Position numbers and translations under genes: made by a program. From positions 1-20,642 of IMG/VR virus record IMGVR_UViG_3300049489_000693: a DNA stretch of 20,642 nt; one strand, written 5' to 3'. A model generated the notes under the pieces. It saw only the letters and a program-made list of their open reading frames with translations, was not told the origin of the DNA and did no database searches. Shown here piece by piece: positions 1-7,023 of the stretch. The stretch is from a virus. The first letter of the stretch is position 1. Every line of letters begins with the position of its first letter.

Positions 1-2007
1 GGCGTAGCCGGTGCCGCCGGGGCGGCAGGTGCCACAGGCGCGACCGGGGCAACGGGGCCCGCGGGTCCGGCCGGAGCAGACGGCGCACCTGGACCAGGTG
101 TCGAGACGGCGGACGTCCGGATCCACATCAATGGTTCGACGGGAAGCGACCTGACCGGGGACGGCAGCTCGGGCAACCCCGTGGCTACGATGGCCGGCGC
201 TGCTGCGCTGGCTCCGGAGGTGTCCACGGCAGCCGTGATCTACCAGTTTGACGGCGTAGGGAACTACGCCTGGGCTGAGTGCCCGACCGTGTTCGGGTCA
301 ACGGGACACTGGGCTCTGTATGCCCATGCAAGCACGCGAGTATCTGTGCTGGCGAGCGGGACAGCGGGCGTCGGGACAGACGCCAACGCAATTGCGGCTT
401 CGGGCCTGACCGTGAATCAATACCAGCACTTCACTCTGGAGATGACGTCAGGGGCAGCTCTCGGCTACCGGCGCACCGTGCAGCAGAACACAGCGACGTC
501 GATCGCCCCGGTGCGCCGATTTGAGAACCAGGCGGGCACCTCAGCCGTTACCCCAGCGTCGGGGGATACCTACGCGATCTACCGACCCGGCGTCGTGATC
601 ACAGGCCTCACGTCGCTCACGGGCAAGAGGGTGGTTTGGTGGGACATTGCTTTCGACACCGTCACGGCCTCTCCTCCGATCACGCACTGCGAGATCTACG
701 CCGCCGGGGTCGAGTTCCGTGGCACGGTCTTTCCCCATTTCCTCGACTGCCGTGGGTCGTTCGGCATGTGGGACCATATCGATTCAGGGTCCGTCCCGGT
801 CAACACGGCATTTACCCACTGGTCGCTGCCTAGCTCAACCGCACAGAGCACCAAGGTTGCAGCTTACTTTGCCTCAGTAGAGCAGAGCACGTCGATCGAC
901 ACCCTGGCCCTGCACCGGGGCTGCGGTGTCTCCTGCCCGAGTGTGGTCGCGACTGTGACCAGTACTACTGGCGGCCACATGCTGTTCACGCAGTGTGCAA
1001 TGTCGCTGCTCGGGGTGTTCGGGGCCGTCTCCCACGATCAGGGTGTCTACCTGATCGGGGGCTACTACTGGGGGAACTGTCGCGCGCACGCGCAGTCAAA
1101 CGTGGTAGTGACAGGCAAATGCGGGTCGGGCGTGAACGTTGCCGAGTCGACGTACTTCCGCAGGCGTATTGACCTGGACCGCAACAGTTCGATGTTCTGC
1201 GCGTCCCCGATCACCAGCATGCCGGGTGGATTTGCTTTCGTGAACGTGATCGACGGCTCTACCCTTACCTTCGCAGGTACGGGGAACGTCCTGGGGAATG
1301 GGACTGCAAACGATAACCTGGGCACGGTCGACCAGAACGGTACGGTCAACTTCACTGGGACAACGACCCTGGCTTTCAACGTGTCCCCGCAAAGCTACAA
1401 CAGCTTCGGCGGGTCCACGCTGTTCAACCATGGGCGCACCCGCTTCCTGGCAGCTACGACAATCACGAACGCAGGCAACCGGCCTTACTGGGTCCGAAAC
1501 GCGATAATGCTTGTGGACGCGGCTGTCACATATACCGGGGCGGGAGGTGTCCTGGTGTCGGACAACGGCATGGTCCGCTGCACCTCGACTCTGACCGTGA
1601 CGAACGGTCCGATCACCGTTGACGGCGGACACTTCACGATGGGCGCCAACGTGTCCGTGGTCACGCCGCCCGGCGACGCACTGATCGTCAAGAACGGCGG
1701 CAACTTCGTGCAGGCCGCTGGCATCCTGTCCTGTGTCGCGACGGCTGGCGACGGCCTATCCTGCGAGGCGGGCGGCAAGGCTCGCCTCCGGTCGAGTACG
1801 AACACCGTCCTAACCGGGGCAGGCGCCGGTAACGTCGGTTGCCGAGCAAAGGCGGGTGCCCAGGTCTGGTTCGACGGGGCTCCGACCTCTGTCACGGGCC
1901 CGGCGGATCTGCAGGTGGCAGGTACGACCTACCCGAACACGGACCTCTCCGCAGATCACACGTTCGTTACGGACGGGTCGGGCACCACGATCGGACGCGC
2001 GGCCTAG
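1..2007 (+). CDS. Tail or head fibre/spike protein, 5'-truncated (collagen-like tract plus predicted beta-helix)
   Basis: The reading frame is open from the first base, so the true start lies upstream; 668 residues are visible. Residues 1-33 are about 11 uninterrupted Gly-X-Y triplets rich in Ala, Thr and Pro, a collagen-like trimeric stalk common in phage fibres. Residues about 40-60 (HINGSTGSDLTGDGSSGNP then VATM) resemble the entry segment of pectin-lyase-fold tail spikes. The rest is rich in Gly, Thr, Val, Asn and short beta-strand-like repeats, most regular near residues 520-640, as expected of a right-handed beta-helix. No catalytic motif was recognised. It lies immediately upstream of the capsid genes rather than with the other fibre gene at 18370, so it could be a head fibre; a displaced tail fibre is the alternative. 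Its stop overlaps the stop of the convergent HNH gene. The fibre role is inferred from composition; the fine function is unknown. Confidence 0.75.
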   Translation, partial: GVAGAAGAAGATGATGATGPAGPAGADGAPGPGVETADVRIHINGSTGSDLTGDGSSGNPVATMAGAAALAPEVSTAAVIYQFDGVGNYAWAECPTVFGSTGHWALYAHASTRVSVLASGTAGVGTDANAIAASGLTVNQYQHFTLEMTSGAALGYRRTVQQNTATSIAPVRRFENQAGTSAVTPASGDTYAIYRPGVVITGLTSLTGKRVVWWDIAFDTVTASPPITHCEIYAAGVEFRGTVFPHFLDCRGSFGMWDHIDSGSVPVNTAFTHWSLPSSTAQSTKVAAYFASVEQSTSIDTLALHRGCGVSCPSVVATVTSTTGGHMLFTQCAMSLLGVFGAVSHDQGVYLIGGYYWGNCRAHAQSNVVVTGKCGSGVNVAESTYFRRRIDLDRNSSMFCASPITSMPGGFAFVNVIDGSTLTFAGTGNVLGNGTANDNLGTVDQNGTVNFTGTTTLAFNVSPQSYNSFGGSTLFNHGRTRFLAATTITNAGNRPYWVRNAIMLVDAAVTYTGAGGVLVSDNGMVRCTSTLTVTNGPITVDGGHFTMGANVSVVTPPGDALIVKNGGNFVQAAGILSCVATAGDGLSCEAGGKARLRSSTNTVLTGAGAGNVGCRAKAGAQVWFDGAPTSVTGPADLQVAGTTYPNTDLSADHTFVTDGSGTTIGRAA

Positions 2008-2351
2008 AACGGGACCCCGGGGCAGGCCCGTCTGCCCCGGTCCCATGCCTCCTGCAGATTCACGCTGGCGTTGCTGTCCTTGAGATGGCTGGGCCGCACA
2101 CACCGCGGATTGTCACACTCGTGCCCGACCAGCTCGGGGCAGCTCCCGGTTTCGAGAATCAGCACGGCCCTGTGTGCCAGCTCCACCCGACCCCAGAGCC
2201 AAAACTTGCCGTGCGGTAGCGGCTGGCCTCCGCCAGGGCGCCAGCGTCCGGGCCTTTTGACGGCCCCTGTCCACTCCCAGCAAGTCTCGGTGAACCGGAC
2301 TTTGCTCCAGAAACGCCAACGAAGTTTGTCGAGGGGGTTGCTTCGGTACAT
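2004..2351 (-). CDS. HNH homing endonuclease
   Basis: A 115-residue protein of the small free-standing phage HNH type (HNH_3-like). The N-terminus has CWEWTGA (24-30), followed by AHR (59-61) and then HECDNPRCVRPSHL (77-90), giving the His-Asn-His/Cys metal-finger pattern, and a later Asn (N98) before DRGR. These are the hallmark positions of HNH nucleases that nick or cut DNA and spread by homing. The frame is open for 36 more codons upstream, but I chose the ATG at 2351 because the family normally starts just before such a segment and because TACCTT lies 7 nt upstream of it (leaderless pattern). It is transcribed against the structural genes and sits between the fibre and protease genes. 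It overlaps the fibre stop by 4 bases. No intron is evident around it. Confidence 0.85.
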   Translation of the reverse strand: MYRSNPLDKLRWRFWSKVRFTETCWEWTGAVKRPGRWRPGGGQPLPHGKFWLWGRVELAHRAVLILETGSCPELVGHECDNPRCVRPSHLKDSNASVNLQEAWDRGRRACPGVPF

Positions 2352-2358
2352 GCCTGCC

Positions 2359-2364
2359 AAGGTA
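2359..2364 (-). promoter_or_regulatory. -10-like box for the HNH gene, leaderless arrangement
   Basis: Read on the minus strand, TACCTT ends 7 nt before the HNH ATG, and no good Shine-Dalgarno sequence precedes that ATG. The arrangement matches TANNNT boxes before several plus-strand genes in this window. No convincing -35 was seen. Promoter activity is inferred. Confidence 0.5.
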
Positions 2365-2395
2365 GCCAAGCCCCGGGCTGTCTGTACAGGGAAAA

Positions 2396-2405
2396 GTGCT
2401 AAGGT
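2396..2405 (+). promoter_or_regulatory. Extended -10 box for the head module
   Basis: GTGCTAAGGT contains an extended -10 pattern (TGC followed by TAAGGT) ending 7 nt before the protease ATG at 2413, so the predicted transcript would start at or next to the start codon. AAGG within the box could alternatively act as a weak Shine-Dalgarno. No -35 is visible. It forms a divergent pair with the HNH box in 2352-2412. Confidence 0.5.
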
Positions 2406-2412
2406 ATCGACG

Positions 2413-3441
2413 ATGGCACTTCGTTTTGATACCGGCACGGTCGGCAAGGTACAGCGCACCCCCCAGGGAGGCCTGCGCGTCGACGCGGCTCTGACCCGGA
2501 CGGGTGTGTTCGTCTACTTCGAAGGCGGACGCGAGATTCGGGAGTACCGCCCGCCTGATGAGGTGTTCAACGCTGACAGCCTGGCCACCCTGGCGGACGC
2601 CCCGGTCACTCTCGAGCACCCCCCGGGAGAGGTAACCCCGGAGAACTATCAAAAATACGCGGTCGGCCTGGTCTCGGGAGAAGCAAGGCAAGACGGCGAG
2701 CTCGTGACCGCCCGGCTAGTTGTCCAGGACGCCCGGACCCTGGCCGCGATCGAGGCAGGCACGCGCGAGGTCTCGTGCGGCTACCACTGCAAATTGGACA
2801 ACACGCCCGGGGTCTCCCCCGCCGGGGAGCCGTTTGACAGGGTGCAAAGATCGATACAATATAACCACGTAGCTATCGTGAAACGTGGTCGCGCGGGGTC
2901 TACCGTAGCACTCCGTTTAGACGCGGAGGGGAACCAAATCCCCTCGGAGGTATCAACAGTGACAGAACAAGAGATCGCGGCCCTGAGGGCCCAACTGGCC
3001 GAGAAGGACGCGCAGATCTCTGCGTTGACGGCACGTGCAGACGTGGCGGAGTCCCGTGCCTCTGACACCTCGGCCCTGGACGCGGCAGTCAATGCGCGCC
3101 TGGCCTTGATCGACAAGGCCCGCAAGTTCCTGGGCGCGGAGTTCAAGGCAGACGGCCTGAGCACCGAGCAGATCCAGGCCAAGGTCATCGCCAAGGTGCG
3201 ACCCACGCTGAAGCTGGACGGCCGTGACGCTGCCTACCTTGCGACGGCCTTCGAGCTCGTGCAGGACCTGGCCCCGGCCGAAGCCCCGCGCGCTGACAGC
3301 GCCGTAACCGAGGCGGCCAAGGCCGTGCTCGAGACCCCCGAACCCCGCAAGGACGCGGCAGACGATGCCAAGGCCAAGCACCAGGCGCGCGTCCGCGCAC
3401 TGGGCACCGCACCCCTCAGCCTCAGCAAGGACAGCAAGTAA
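2413..3441 (+). CDS. Prohead protease (DUF2213) fused to scaffold domain
   Basis: The 342-residue protein starts at the ATG at 2413. An open frame upstream is antisense to the HNH gene and has no family resemblance. Residues 1-170 match the phage DUF2213 family, placed with capsid maturation proteases by gene context. Visible landmarks are TLEHP (His69), REVSCGYHC (Ser121) and YNHVAIVKRGRAG (His152), which could form the His/Ser catalytic set; this assignment is inferred. Residues about 183-215 are a predicted coiled coil (heptad-like LRAQLAEKDAQISALTARAD), followed by an Ala-rich charged tail typical of scaffolds. The protein would cleave scaffold and capsid proteins during prohead maturation. 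It is followed directly by the cement and capsid genes (TAATG overlap). A separate start inside it probably makes free scaffold. Confidence 0.85.
   Translation: MALRFDTGTVGKVQRTPQGGLRVDAALTRTGVFVYFEGGREIREYRPPDEVFNADSLATLADAPVTLEHPPGEVTPENYQKYAVGLVSGEARQDGELVTARLVVQDARTLAAIEAGTREVSCGYHCKLDNTPGVSPAGEPFDRVQRSIQYNHVAIVKRGRAGSTVALRLDAEGNQIPSEVSTVTEQEIAALRAQLAEKDAQISALTARADVAESRASDTSALDAAVNARLALIDKARKFLGAEFKADGLSTEQIQAKVIAKVRPTLKLDGRDAAYLATAFELVQDLAPAEAPRADSAVTEAAKAVLETPEPRKDAADDAKAKHQARVRALGTAPLSLSKDSK
2959..3441 (+). CDS. Nested scaffold protein (internal in-frame start in the protease gene)
   Basis: A GTG at codon 183 of the protease gene is preceded by CGGAGG (2945-2950) with an 8-nt spacer, a better Shine-Dalgarno than the one for the full gene. 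It would yield a 160-residue protein beginning VTEQEIAALRAQL, which is the coiled-coil scaffold portion without the protease domain. Nested scaffolds made this way are known for lambda (Nu3 in C) and Mu-like phages. The start falls exactly at the domain boundary, after the last conserved protease motif, which supports it. Expression of the short form is inferred. Confidence 0.65.
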   Translation: MTEQEIAALRAQLAEKDAQISALTARADVAESRASDTSALDAAVNARLALIDKARKFLGAEFKADGLSTEQIQAKVIAKVRPTLKLDGRDAAYLATAFELVQDLAPAEAPRADSAVTEAAKAVLETPEPRKDAADDAKAKHQARVRALGTAPLSLSKDSK

Positions 3442-4310
3442 TGCAGACCTCAGTCAGCACCAGCAAGCCCTACGGCCGAGCTGGCATGAAGTACGACAAT
3501 AGCTCCTTTGAGAAGATCATCAGCAAGATCTGCGAAGGTAGCGTCAAGGCCGGCCTCGGTGTGTTCCGCGTACCCGGCTACGGCCAGGTCGGGACGACCA
3601 TGGTTGATCCGGGTTCGGTCTACCAAGGCCCCAGCCCGGTAGCGGCTGCCGATGTGGATGCGATCATCGCCTCGGGCGCCAGCGCGGCCACGGAGCAGAC
3701 GATCTCGGGTACGGGCCTGACCGGTGTGGTCGGAGACGACGTGATGTACCCCGCGCGCACCCTGACCTTGGTTCTGTCGAACCACACGGATTGGGACGCG
3801 ACCACGGCAGTCTGGACCGGCAAGAATGAGTACGGCCAGTCAGTCACGGAGAACGTGGCGATCCCTAACGGCGGCAACGGGACCGTAACGACCACGGGCC
3901 GTTTCTCGCAGGTGACCAGCCTCTACATCCCGGCCCAGACCGGTGCGGGTGGTACCTTCACGGCGGGTGTGTCGATCCTGGACGGCACCGTCAACCTGGC
4001 AGACTTCGTGGGCGTGGCCCTCCTGGATCTGTCGATGGTACCCAACGTGGTCCCCTCGCAGGATCAGACCGCTGAGTACCACGACGCAGATACCGTCTCG
4101 GTGATGCGCAAGGGCGCTATCTGGGTCGAAACCGAGGATGCCTGCTCCGAGGGTGGGGACGTCTATGTCCGCGTCGGCACCGGGGCGGGTGGCTCTCAAC
4201 TAGGAGCCTTCCGCAGTGACGCGGACACCGCCTCGGCAGTTCAAATCACAGGCGCACGGTGGGGTAAGGACTCCAGTGCTAGTGGCCTCAACGTATTGGA
4301 GCTCTACTAA
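3441..4310 (+). CDS. Putative capsid cement/decoration protein
   Basis: A 289-residue protein between the prohead protease and the DUF2184 capsid gene, the usual place for a structural cement protein (Gp24-like) in this gene order. The start overlaps the protease stop by one base (TAATG), implying translational coupling; AAGGA lies about 10 nt upstream. The sequence is rich in Gly, Thr, Val and Asp with alternating beta-strand character and no membrane segment or enzyme motif. The C-terminus (ITGARWGKDSSASGLNVLEL) resembles the ending seen in cement proteins. The assignment rests mostly on position and general character; an unrelated minor head protein is possible. Confidence 0.55.
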   Translation: MQTSVSTSKPYGRAGMKYDNSSFEKIISKICEGSVKAGLGVFRVPGYGQVGTTMVDPGSVYQGPSPVAAADVDAIIASGASAATEQTISGTGLTGVVGDDVMYPARTLTLVLSNHTDWDATTAVWTGKNEYGQSVTENVAIPNGGNGTVTTTGRFSQVTSLYIPAQTGAGGTFTAGVSILDGTVNLADFVGVALLDLSMVPNVVPSQDQTAEYHDADTVSVMRKGAIWVETEDACSEGGDVYVRVGTGAGGSQLGAFRSDADTASAVQITGARWGKDSSASGLNVLELY

Positions 4311-5245
4311 TGGATCAGTCTCGTGAAATCGCGGAGATCGCGAGCAAGTTTCGTCTCGACGCGCGAGAGACTGCTGTCTTCTCCCGCCAGCTGGAGCACC
4401 TCCAGGGGCAAACCTATGACGTGCTCTACCCCGAGCTCAAGGGTCGCATGCTTGCGCCCATGGGGGCCGACCAGGCCGGTATTGCAGATACCCAGATCAC
4501 GTACCGTCAATGGGACGGGTTCGGGATGGCAAAGATCATCGCCAACTTTGCGCAGGACCTTCCCAAGGCCGGCGTAGCGGGCAAGGAGTTCTCCGCCCCG
4601 ATCAAGAGCCTTGGCGGTAGCTACGAGGTCTCGATCAATGACGTGCGTGCGGCGGTCTCGACGGGCAACAACCTGCCTACTCGCTTGGCCATGGAAGCCA
4701 AGGAGATGATCGAGCGCGCGATCAACCATATCATCCTGTTCGGCATGGCCGAGGCCGGTACCAAGGGCCTGCTCAACCACCCGAACGTCCCGATCGTTTC
4801 GCTGACCACGGGCACCTGGTCAGGCGCGAGCGCGGTCAACGTCCTGGAAGATCTCCGTATGTTCGTGCAGTCCGTGGTCACCCTCTCGAAGGGTACCATC
4901 CTGCCGGATACGCTCGTCCTTGACCAGGCCTCGTTTGCCGTCCTGACGAAGCCTATCGGCGACAACTACCTGAGCACGATCGGCCAGGTGTTCCTGAATA
5001 CGAACCCGTACATCAAGAACATCGAGCAGGCCGTGGAACTGAACACCGCGGGAGCAGACGGCGGACCTCGCTTGCTGTGCTACAAGCGCGACCCTAAGGT
5101 CGTGGACTTGCAGATCCCGCTGGACTTCGAGCAGCTGCCGCCCGAGGCTCGCAGCCTTGCCTTCGTGACTGCAGTGCACGCGCGTATTGCGGGTGTCCTG
5201 ATCCGCTACCCCTTCGGTCTGGCGTACGCCGATAACGCTGGCTGA
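4310..5245 (+). CDS. Major capsid protein (DUF2184)
   Basis: A 311-residue protein matching the DUF2184 type of HK97-fold major capsid proteins. Features seen include the N-terminal helix with RQLEHLQGQTYDVLYPELKG, the ITYRQWDGFGMAKII segment, an acidic/amphipathic E-loop-like region, EAGTKGLLNHPNVP (about 149-162), LPDTLVLDQASFAVL and the C-terminal RIAGVLIRYPFGLAYAD. It forms the icosahedral shell. The ATG overlaps the preceding stop by one base (TAATG). No long N-terminal delta domain is present, consistent with a separate scaffold made from the protease gene. An intrinsic terminator follows 26 nt after the stop. Confidence 0.9.
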   Translation: MDQSREIAEIASKFRLDARETAVFSRQLEHLQGQTYDVLYPELKGRMLAPMGADQAGIADTQITYRQWDGFGMAKIIANFAQDLPKAGVAGKEFSAPIKSLGGSYEVSINDVRAAVSTGNNLPTRLAMEAKEMIERAINHIILFGMAEAGTKGLLNHPNVPIVSLTTGTWSGASAVNVLEDLRMFVQSVVTLSKGTILPDTLVLDQASFAVLTKPIGDNYLSTIGQVFLNTNPYIKNIEQAVELNTAGADGGPRLLCYKRDPKVVDLQIPLDFEQLPPEARSLAFVTAVHARIAGVLIRYPFGLAYADNAG

Positions 5246-5270
5246 TCCCAGCCTCCGAGTGTAGGATCGT

Positions 5271-5295
5271 AGGGCCTCCGACTGGGGGCCTTTTT
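5271..5295 (+). terminator. Rho-independent terminator after the capsid gene
   Basis: GGCCTCC (5273-5279) pairs with GGGGGCC (5284-5290) around the loop GACT, with one U-G wobble. Two further pairs extend the stem at its base, and five T residues follow (5291-5295). This is a standard intrinsic terminator on the plus strand. It stands 16 nt upstream of the next gene, which has a good ribosome site but no obvious promoter of its own. Confidence 0.85.
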
Positions 5296-5310
5296 CAATT
5301 GGAGGTGTGT

Positions 5311-5676
5311 GTGATTCGAATCGACAATCGAGGGGTGTGCGCGCTAGTGCTCGGCAAGATCGTACTCAGCCCCGGCGGCAACGAAGTGGATCCGAAGGAG
5401 CTGGAGGAGGCCTTGCAGAGCCCCGGCCATCGCAAGAGTCTGGAGCTCTGGCAAGAGACCCGGAAGGTTTCGGTGCACACGCCCGAGGCCAGTGCGTCGC
5501 TCAAGGGCACACCCCTGATCGAGCCGCCGGACAGCCTGGGCGGGTACGGGGAGGCGGCAGCCTTGGCCTTCGTGGAGGTCGAAACGGACGTGAAGGTGCT
5601 CCGCCAGTGGGCCCGAGGCGAGGACCGCCCTGCCGTGAAAAAGGCGATCGACGCGGCTGTCAAGGCTCGCAAGTAG
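5311..5676 (+). CDS. Small head-module protein of unknown function
   Basis: A 121-residue protein. I chose the GTG at 5311 because TTGGAGG (5299-5305) is an ideal Shine-Dalgarno 5 nt upstream; the longer frame beginning at TTG 5299 would place the ribosome site inside the coding region. The N-terminus (LSPGGNEVDPKELEEALQSP) resembles a short PG-x-N-x-V segment often seen in small proteins encoded just after the phage capsid gene. The rest is charged, with helices and no membrane segment. By position it may be a head-completion or minor structural protein, but I do not recognise a family. It is the first gene after the capsid terminator and may be expressed by read-through. Confidence 0.7.
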   Translation: MIRIDNRGVCALVLGKIVLSPGGNEVDPKELEEALQSPGHRKSLELWQETRKVSVHTPEASASLKGTPLIEPPDSLGGYGEAAALAFVEVETDVKVLRQWARGEDRPAVKKAIDAAVKARK

Positions 5677-5681
5677 TGTCC

Positions 5682-5691
5682 GTGCTACCCT
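5682..5691 (+). promoter_or_regulatory. Extended -10 box GTGCTACCCT before the connector gene
   Basis: TGC-TACCCT ends 6 nt before the GTG at 5698. The same 10-mer occurs at 7007 and 14692, each time directly before a start codon. GGCAGG lies between box and start but is too close to serve well as a Shine-Dalgarno. No -35 match was seen. A leaderless promoter is inferred. Confidence 0.6.
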
Positions 5692-5697
5692 GGCAGG

Positions 5698-5979
5698 GTG
5701 GCAATCGACGTAGCGAGTTTCAAATCAGCCTACCCTGAATTCGGCCAGGCCCCGGACGCAACCGTGCAGGAGAAGCTGTCCTCTGCCCAGCGGCAGACCG
5801 ATTCTGGAGTTTGGGGCACGCAGTATGAGGACGGCGTTTTCCTTCGCACGGCGGACCTCCTGGCCAAGTGTCCTTTCGGGCGCAAGATGCAGCTCGTGAA
5901 CAAGGACGGTACTACCGCCTACAGCGCAGATCTCGAGCGCCTAGAACGTATCGCTGCCTGCGGCTACCGTGCCTTTTAA
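5698..5979 (+). CDS. Head-tail connector protein (DUF4054)
   Basis: A 93-residue protein with the DUF4054 pattern: FKSAYPEFGQAPDATVQEKL (8-27) at the N-terminus, then SGVWGTQYEDG and LRTADLLAKCPFG, a helical adaptor that joins the portal ring to the tail. It is a little shorter than typical members. The start is GTG with no spaced Shine-Dalgarno but a TACCCT box 6 nt upstream, so a leaderless message is likely. The 3' end overlaps the next gene by 11 bases, suggesting coupling. It heads the connector block: adaptor, completion protein and terminator. Confidence 0.8.
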   Translation: MAIDVASFKSAYPEFGQAPDATVQEKLSSAQRQTDSGVWGTQYEDGVFLRTADLLAKCPFGRKMQLVNKDGTTAYSADLERLERIAACGYRAF

Positions 5980-6430
5980 GCTCACGGACAAAGGCAAAGG
6001 CGAGCTGGCCAAGCGCGGCAAGAGCTACGCCCAGTCGGGCCGGATCGGCATTCAGGGCAGCAAGGCCAGTGCGCCGCACGGCCAGGGCAAGGGGCAGACG
6101 ATCGGGGAGATCGCAGCAGAGCACGAGCTCGGCCTGGGCGTCCCCCAGCGCTCCTTCTTGCGCGTGTTCTGTGATCAGAACGACAAAGAGATCCGCACCT
6201 GGCTCAAGGCGGCAGCCCTGAAAATAGAGCTCGGGGCCTCCACCCCTGACCGAGAGGTGGGCCTGATCTGCGCGCGCATCCAAGCGGGCGTGCAGGAGTT
6301 CATTGCGAACGGCCAGGTAGAGCCACCTAATGCACCTGCTACGATCGCCCGGAAGAAATCGAGCACGCCCTTGATCGACACCGGGCAGCTGCGAAGTGCC
6401 ATCACCTGGGAGCTGGAGCAGATCAAATGA
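5969..6430 (+). CDS. Tail completion / virion morphogenesis protein (gp10- or gpG-like)
   Basis: A 153-residue protein. The C-terminal segment LIDTGQLRSAITWEL (136-150) is the signature ending of HK97 gp10 / Mu gpG-like head-tail joining proteins, and VPQRSFLRVF (about 69-78) is the matching central motif. These proteins sit at the neck between connector and tail terminator. The GTG start overlaps the upstream gene by 11 bases, and no good ribosome site is visible, so coupling is likely. The first 40 residues are basic and Gly/Lys-rich. The downstream neighbour starts in an ATGA overlap. Confidence 0.8.
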   Translation: MPFKLTDKGKGELAKRGKSYAQSGRIGIQGSKASAPHGQGKGQTIGEIAAEHELGLGVPQRSFLRVFCDQNDKEIRTWLKAAALKIELGASTPDREVGLICARIQAGVQEFIANGQVEPPNAPATIARKKSSTPLIDTGQLRSAITWELEQIK

Positions 6431-7005
6431 GTACCTGGGCCCTGCAAAAAGAGGCAATCCGCGTAGCCGTGCGCGACGTGACGGGCCTGGAGGATGCTGA
6501 TGTCTACTGGGCCGGCACCTCGCAGGAGTCCACCTGGCACGCCTCGGGCGCACCCCAGGCACAGGCCTGCCTGACGATCACAGCCGATCGCGAAGTCGGG
6601 GAGGGTGAGATCCGGCAGACCTACGACGCAGGAAGCGATAGCCGCACGGCAGAGGTCTGTGGATCCCGAGTCATGACCGTGACTGTTCGTATCGAATCTG
6701 AGACGGCAGAGGGGGCGGACGAGGCTGCCGCCCTGGCCCGGCGGATTAGGCTGCGCATCCGCACGCCCGATATTCTGGCCGGCCTCCTGGCCGAGTCGGT
6801 GTCCGTGGCGAAGGTGGACCGGGCCATCCCAGCATCCTACCCCAGCCAGGGTCGGATGATCTCTGTCAACGTCGTGGACCTGATCTTGCACGTGGCGGAA
6901 TCGGAGATTGACGAGCCGTCCGGCACGGGCTGGATCGAGCGCGCACAGGGCACCCTGGAGATCCCGGCCGGCACCGTCGTAGGCACGTTTGATACCGATA
7001 TCTAG
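6427..7005 (+). CDS. Neck / tail terminator protein
   Basis: A 192-residue protein after the connector and completion genes and before the sheath gene, the standard slot of the Gp12-like or LIC_12616-type neck terminator. It has mixed alpha/beta character: LQKEAIRVAVRDVTGLEDADVYWAG at the start, a central strand VMTVTVRIESET, a helix with ADEAAALARRIRLRIR, and later strands. There is no membrane segment. Such proteins cap the polymerised tail and dock it to the neck. The start is an ATGA overlap with the upstream gene. Family assignment rests on order and general pattern rather than a unique motif. Confidence 0.7.
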   Translation: MSTWALQKEAIRVAVRDVTGLEDADVYWAGTSQESTWHASGAPQAQACLTITADREVGEGEIRQTYDAGSDSRTAEVCGSRVMTVTVRIESETAEGADEAAALARRIRLRIRTPDILAGLLAESVSVAKVDRAIPASYPSQGRMISVNVVDLILHVAESEIDEPSGTGWIERAQGTLEIPAGTVVGTFDTDI

Positions 7006-7016
7006 TGTGCTACCCT
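6989..7016 (+). promoter_or_regulatory. Promoter before the tail sheath gene (TTGATA, 16 nt, TGC-TACCCT)
   Basis: TTGATA (6989-6994, five of six consensus -35 bases) is followed by a 16-nt spacer and TACCCT (7011-7016) with an upstream TGC, ending 7 nt before the ATG at 7024. The predicted start of transcription coincides with the ATG. There is no Shine-Dalgarno. This is the most complete example of the repeated promoter element in the window. Confidence 0.65.
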
Positions 7017-7023
7017 GGTCTCA

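Noticed and set aside
1096-1632. Minus-strand open frame within the fibre gene
   Set aside because: No recognisable motif, no start signals, and it is fully inside a supported gene.
2382-2389. CTGTACAG palindrome upstream of the head promoter as an operator
   Set aside because: An 8-base palindrome is expected by chance at this scale; no second copy was seen near other promoters.
2071-2412. Upstream extension of the protease reading frame
   Set aside because: The extra 114 codons are antisense to the HNH gene and give Ser/Pro/Arg-rich sequence without family resemblance; the ATG at 2413 has a promoter-like box and the family start.
2004-2412. Group I intron or intein around the HNH gene
   Set aside because: The HNH gene is on the opposite strand in an intergenic gap, and neither flanking gene is interrupted.
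5912-6891. Two long minus-strand open frames opposite the connector and terminator genes
   Set aside because: They overlap each other and three better-supported plus-strand genes, have Arg/Pro-rich composition, and have no ribosome site.
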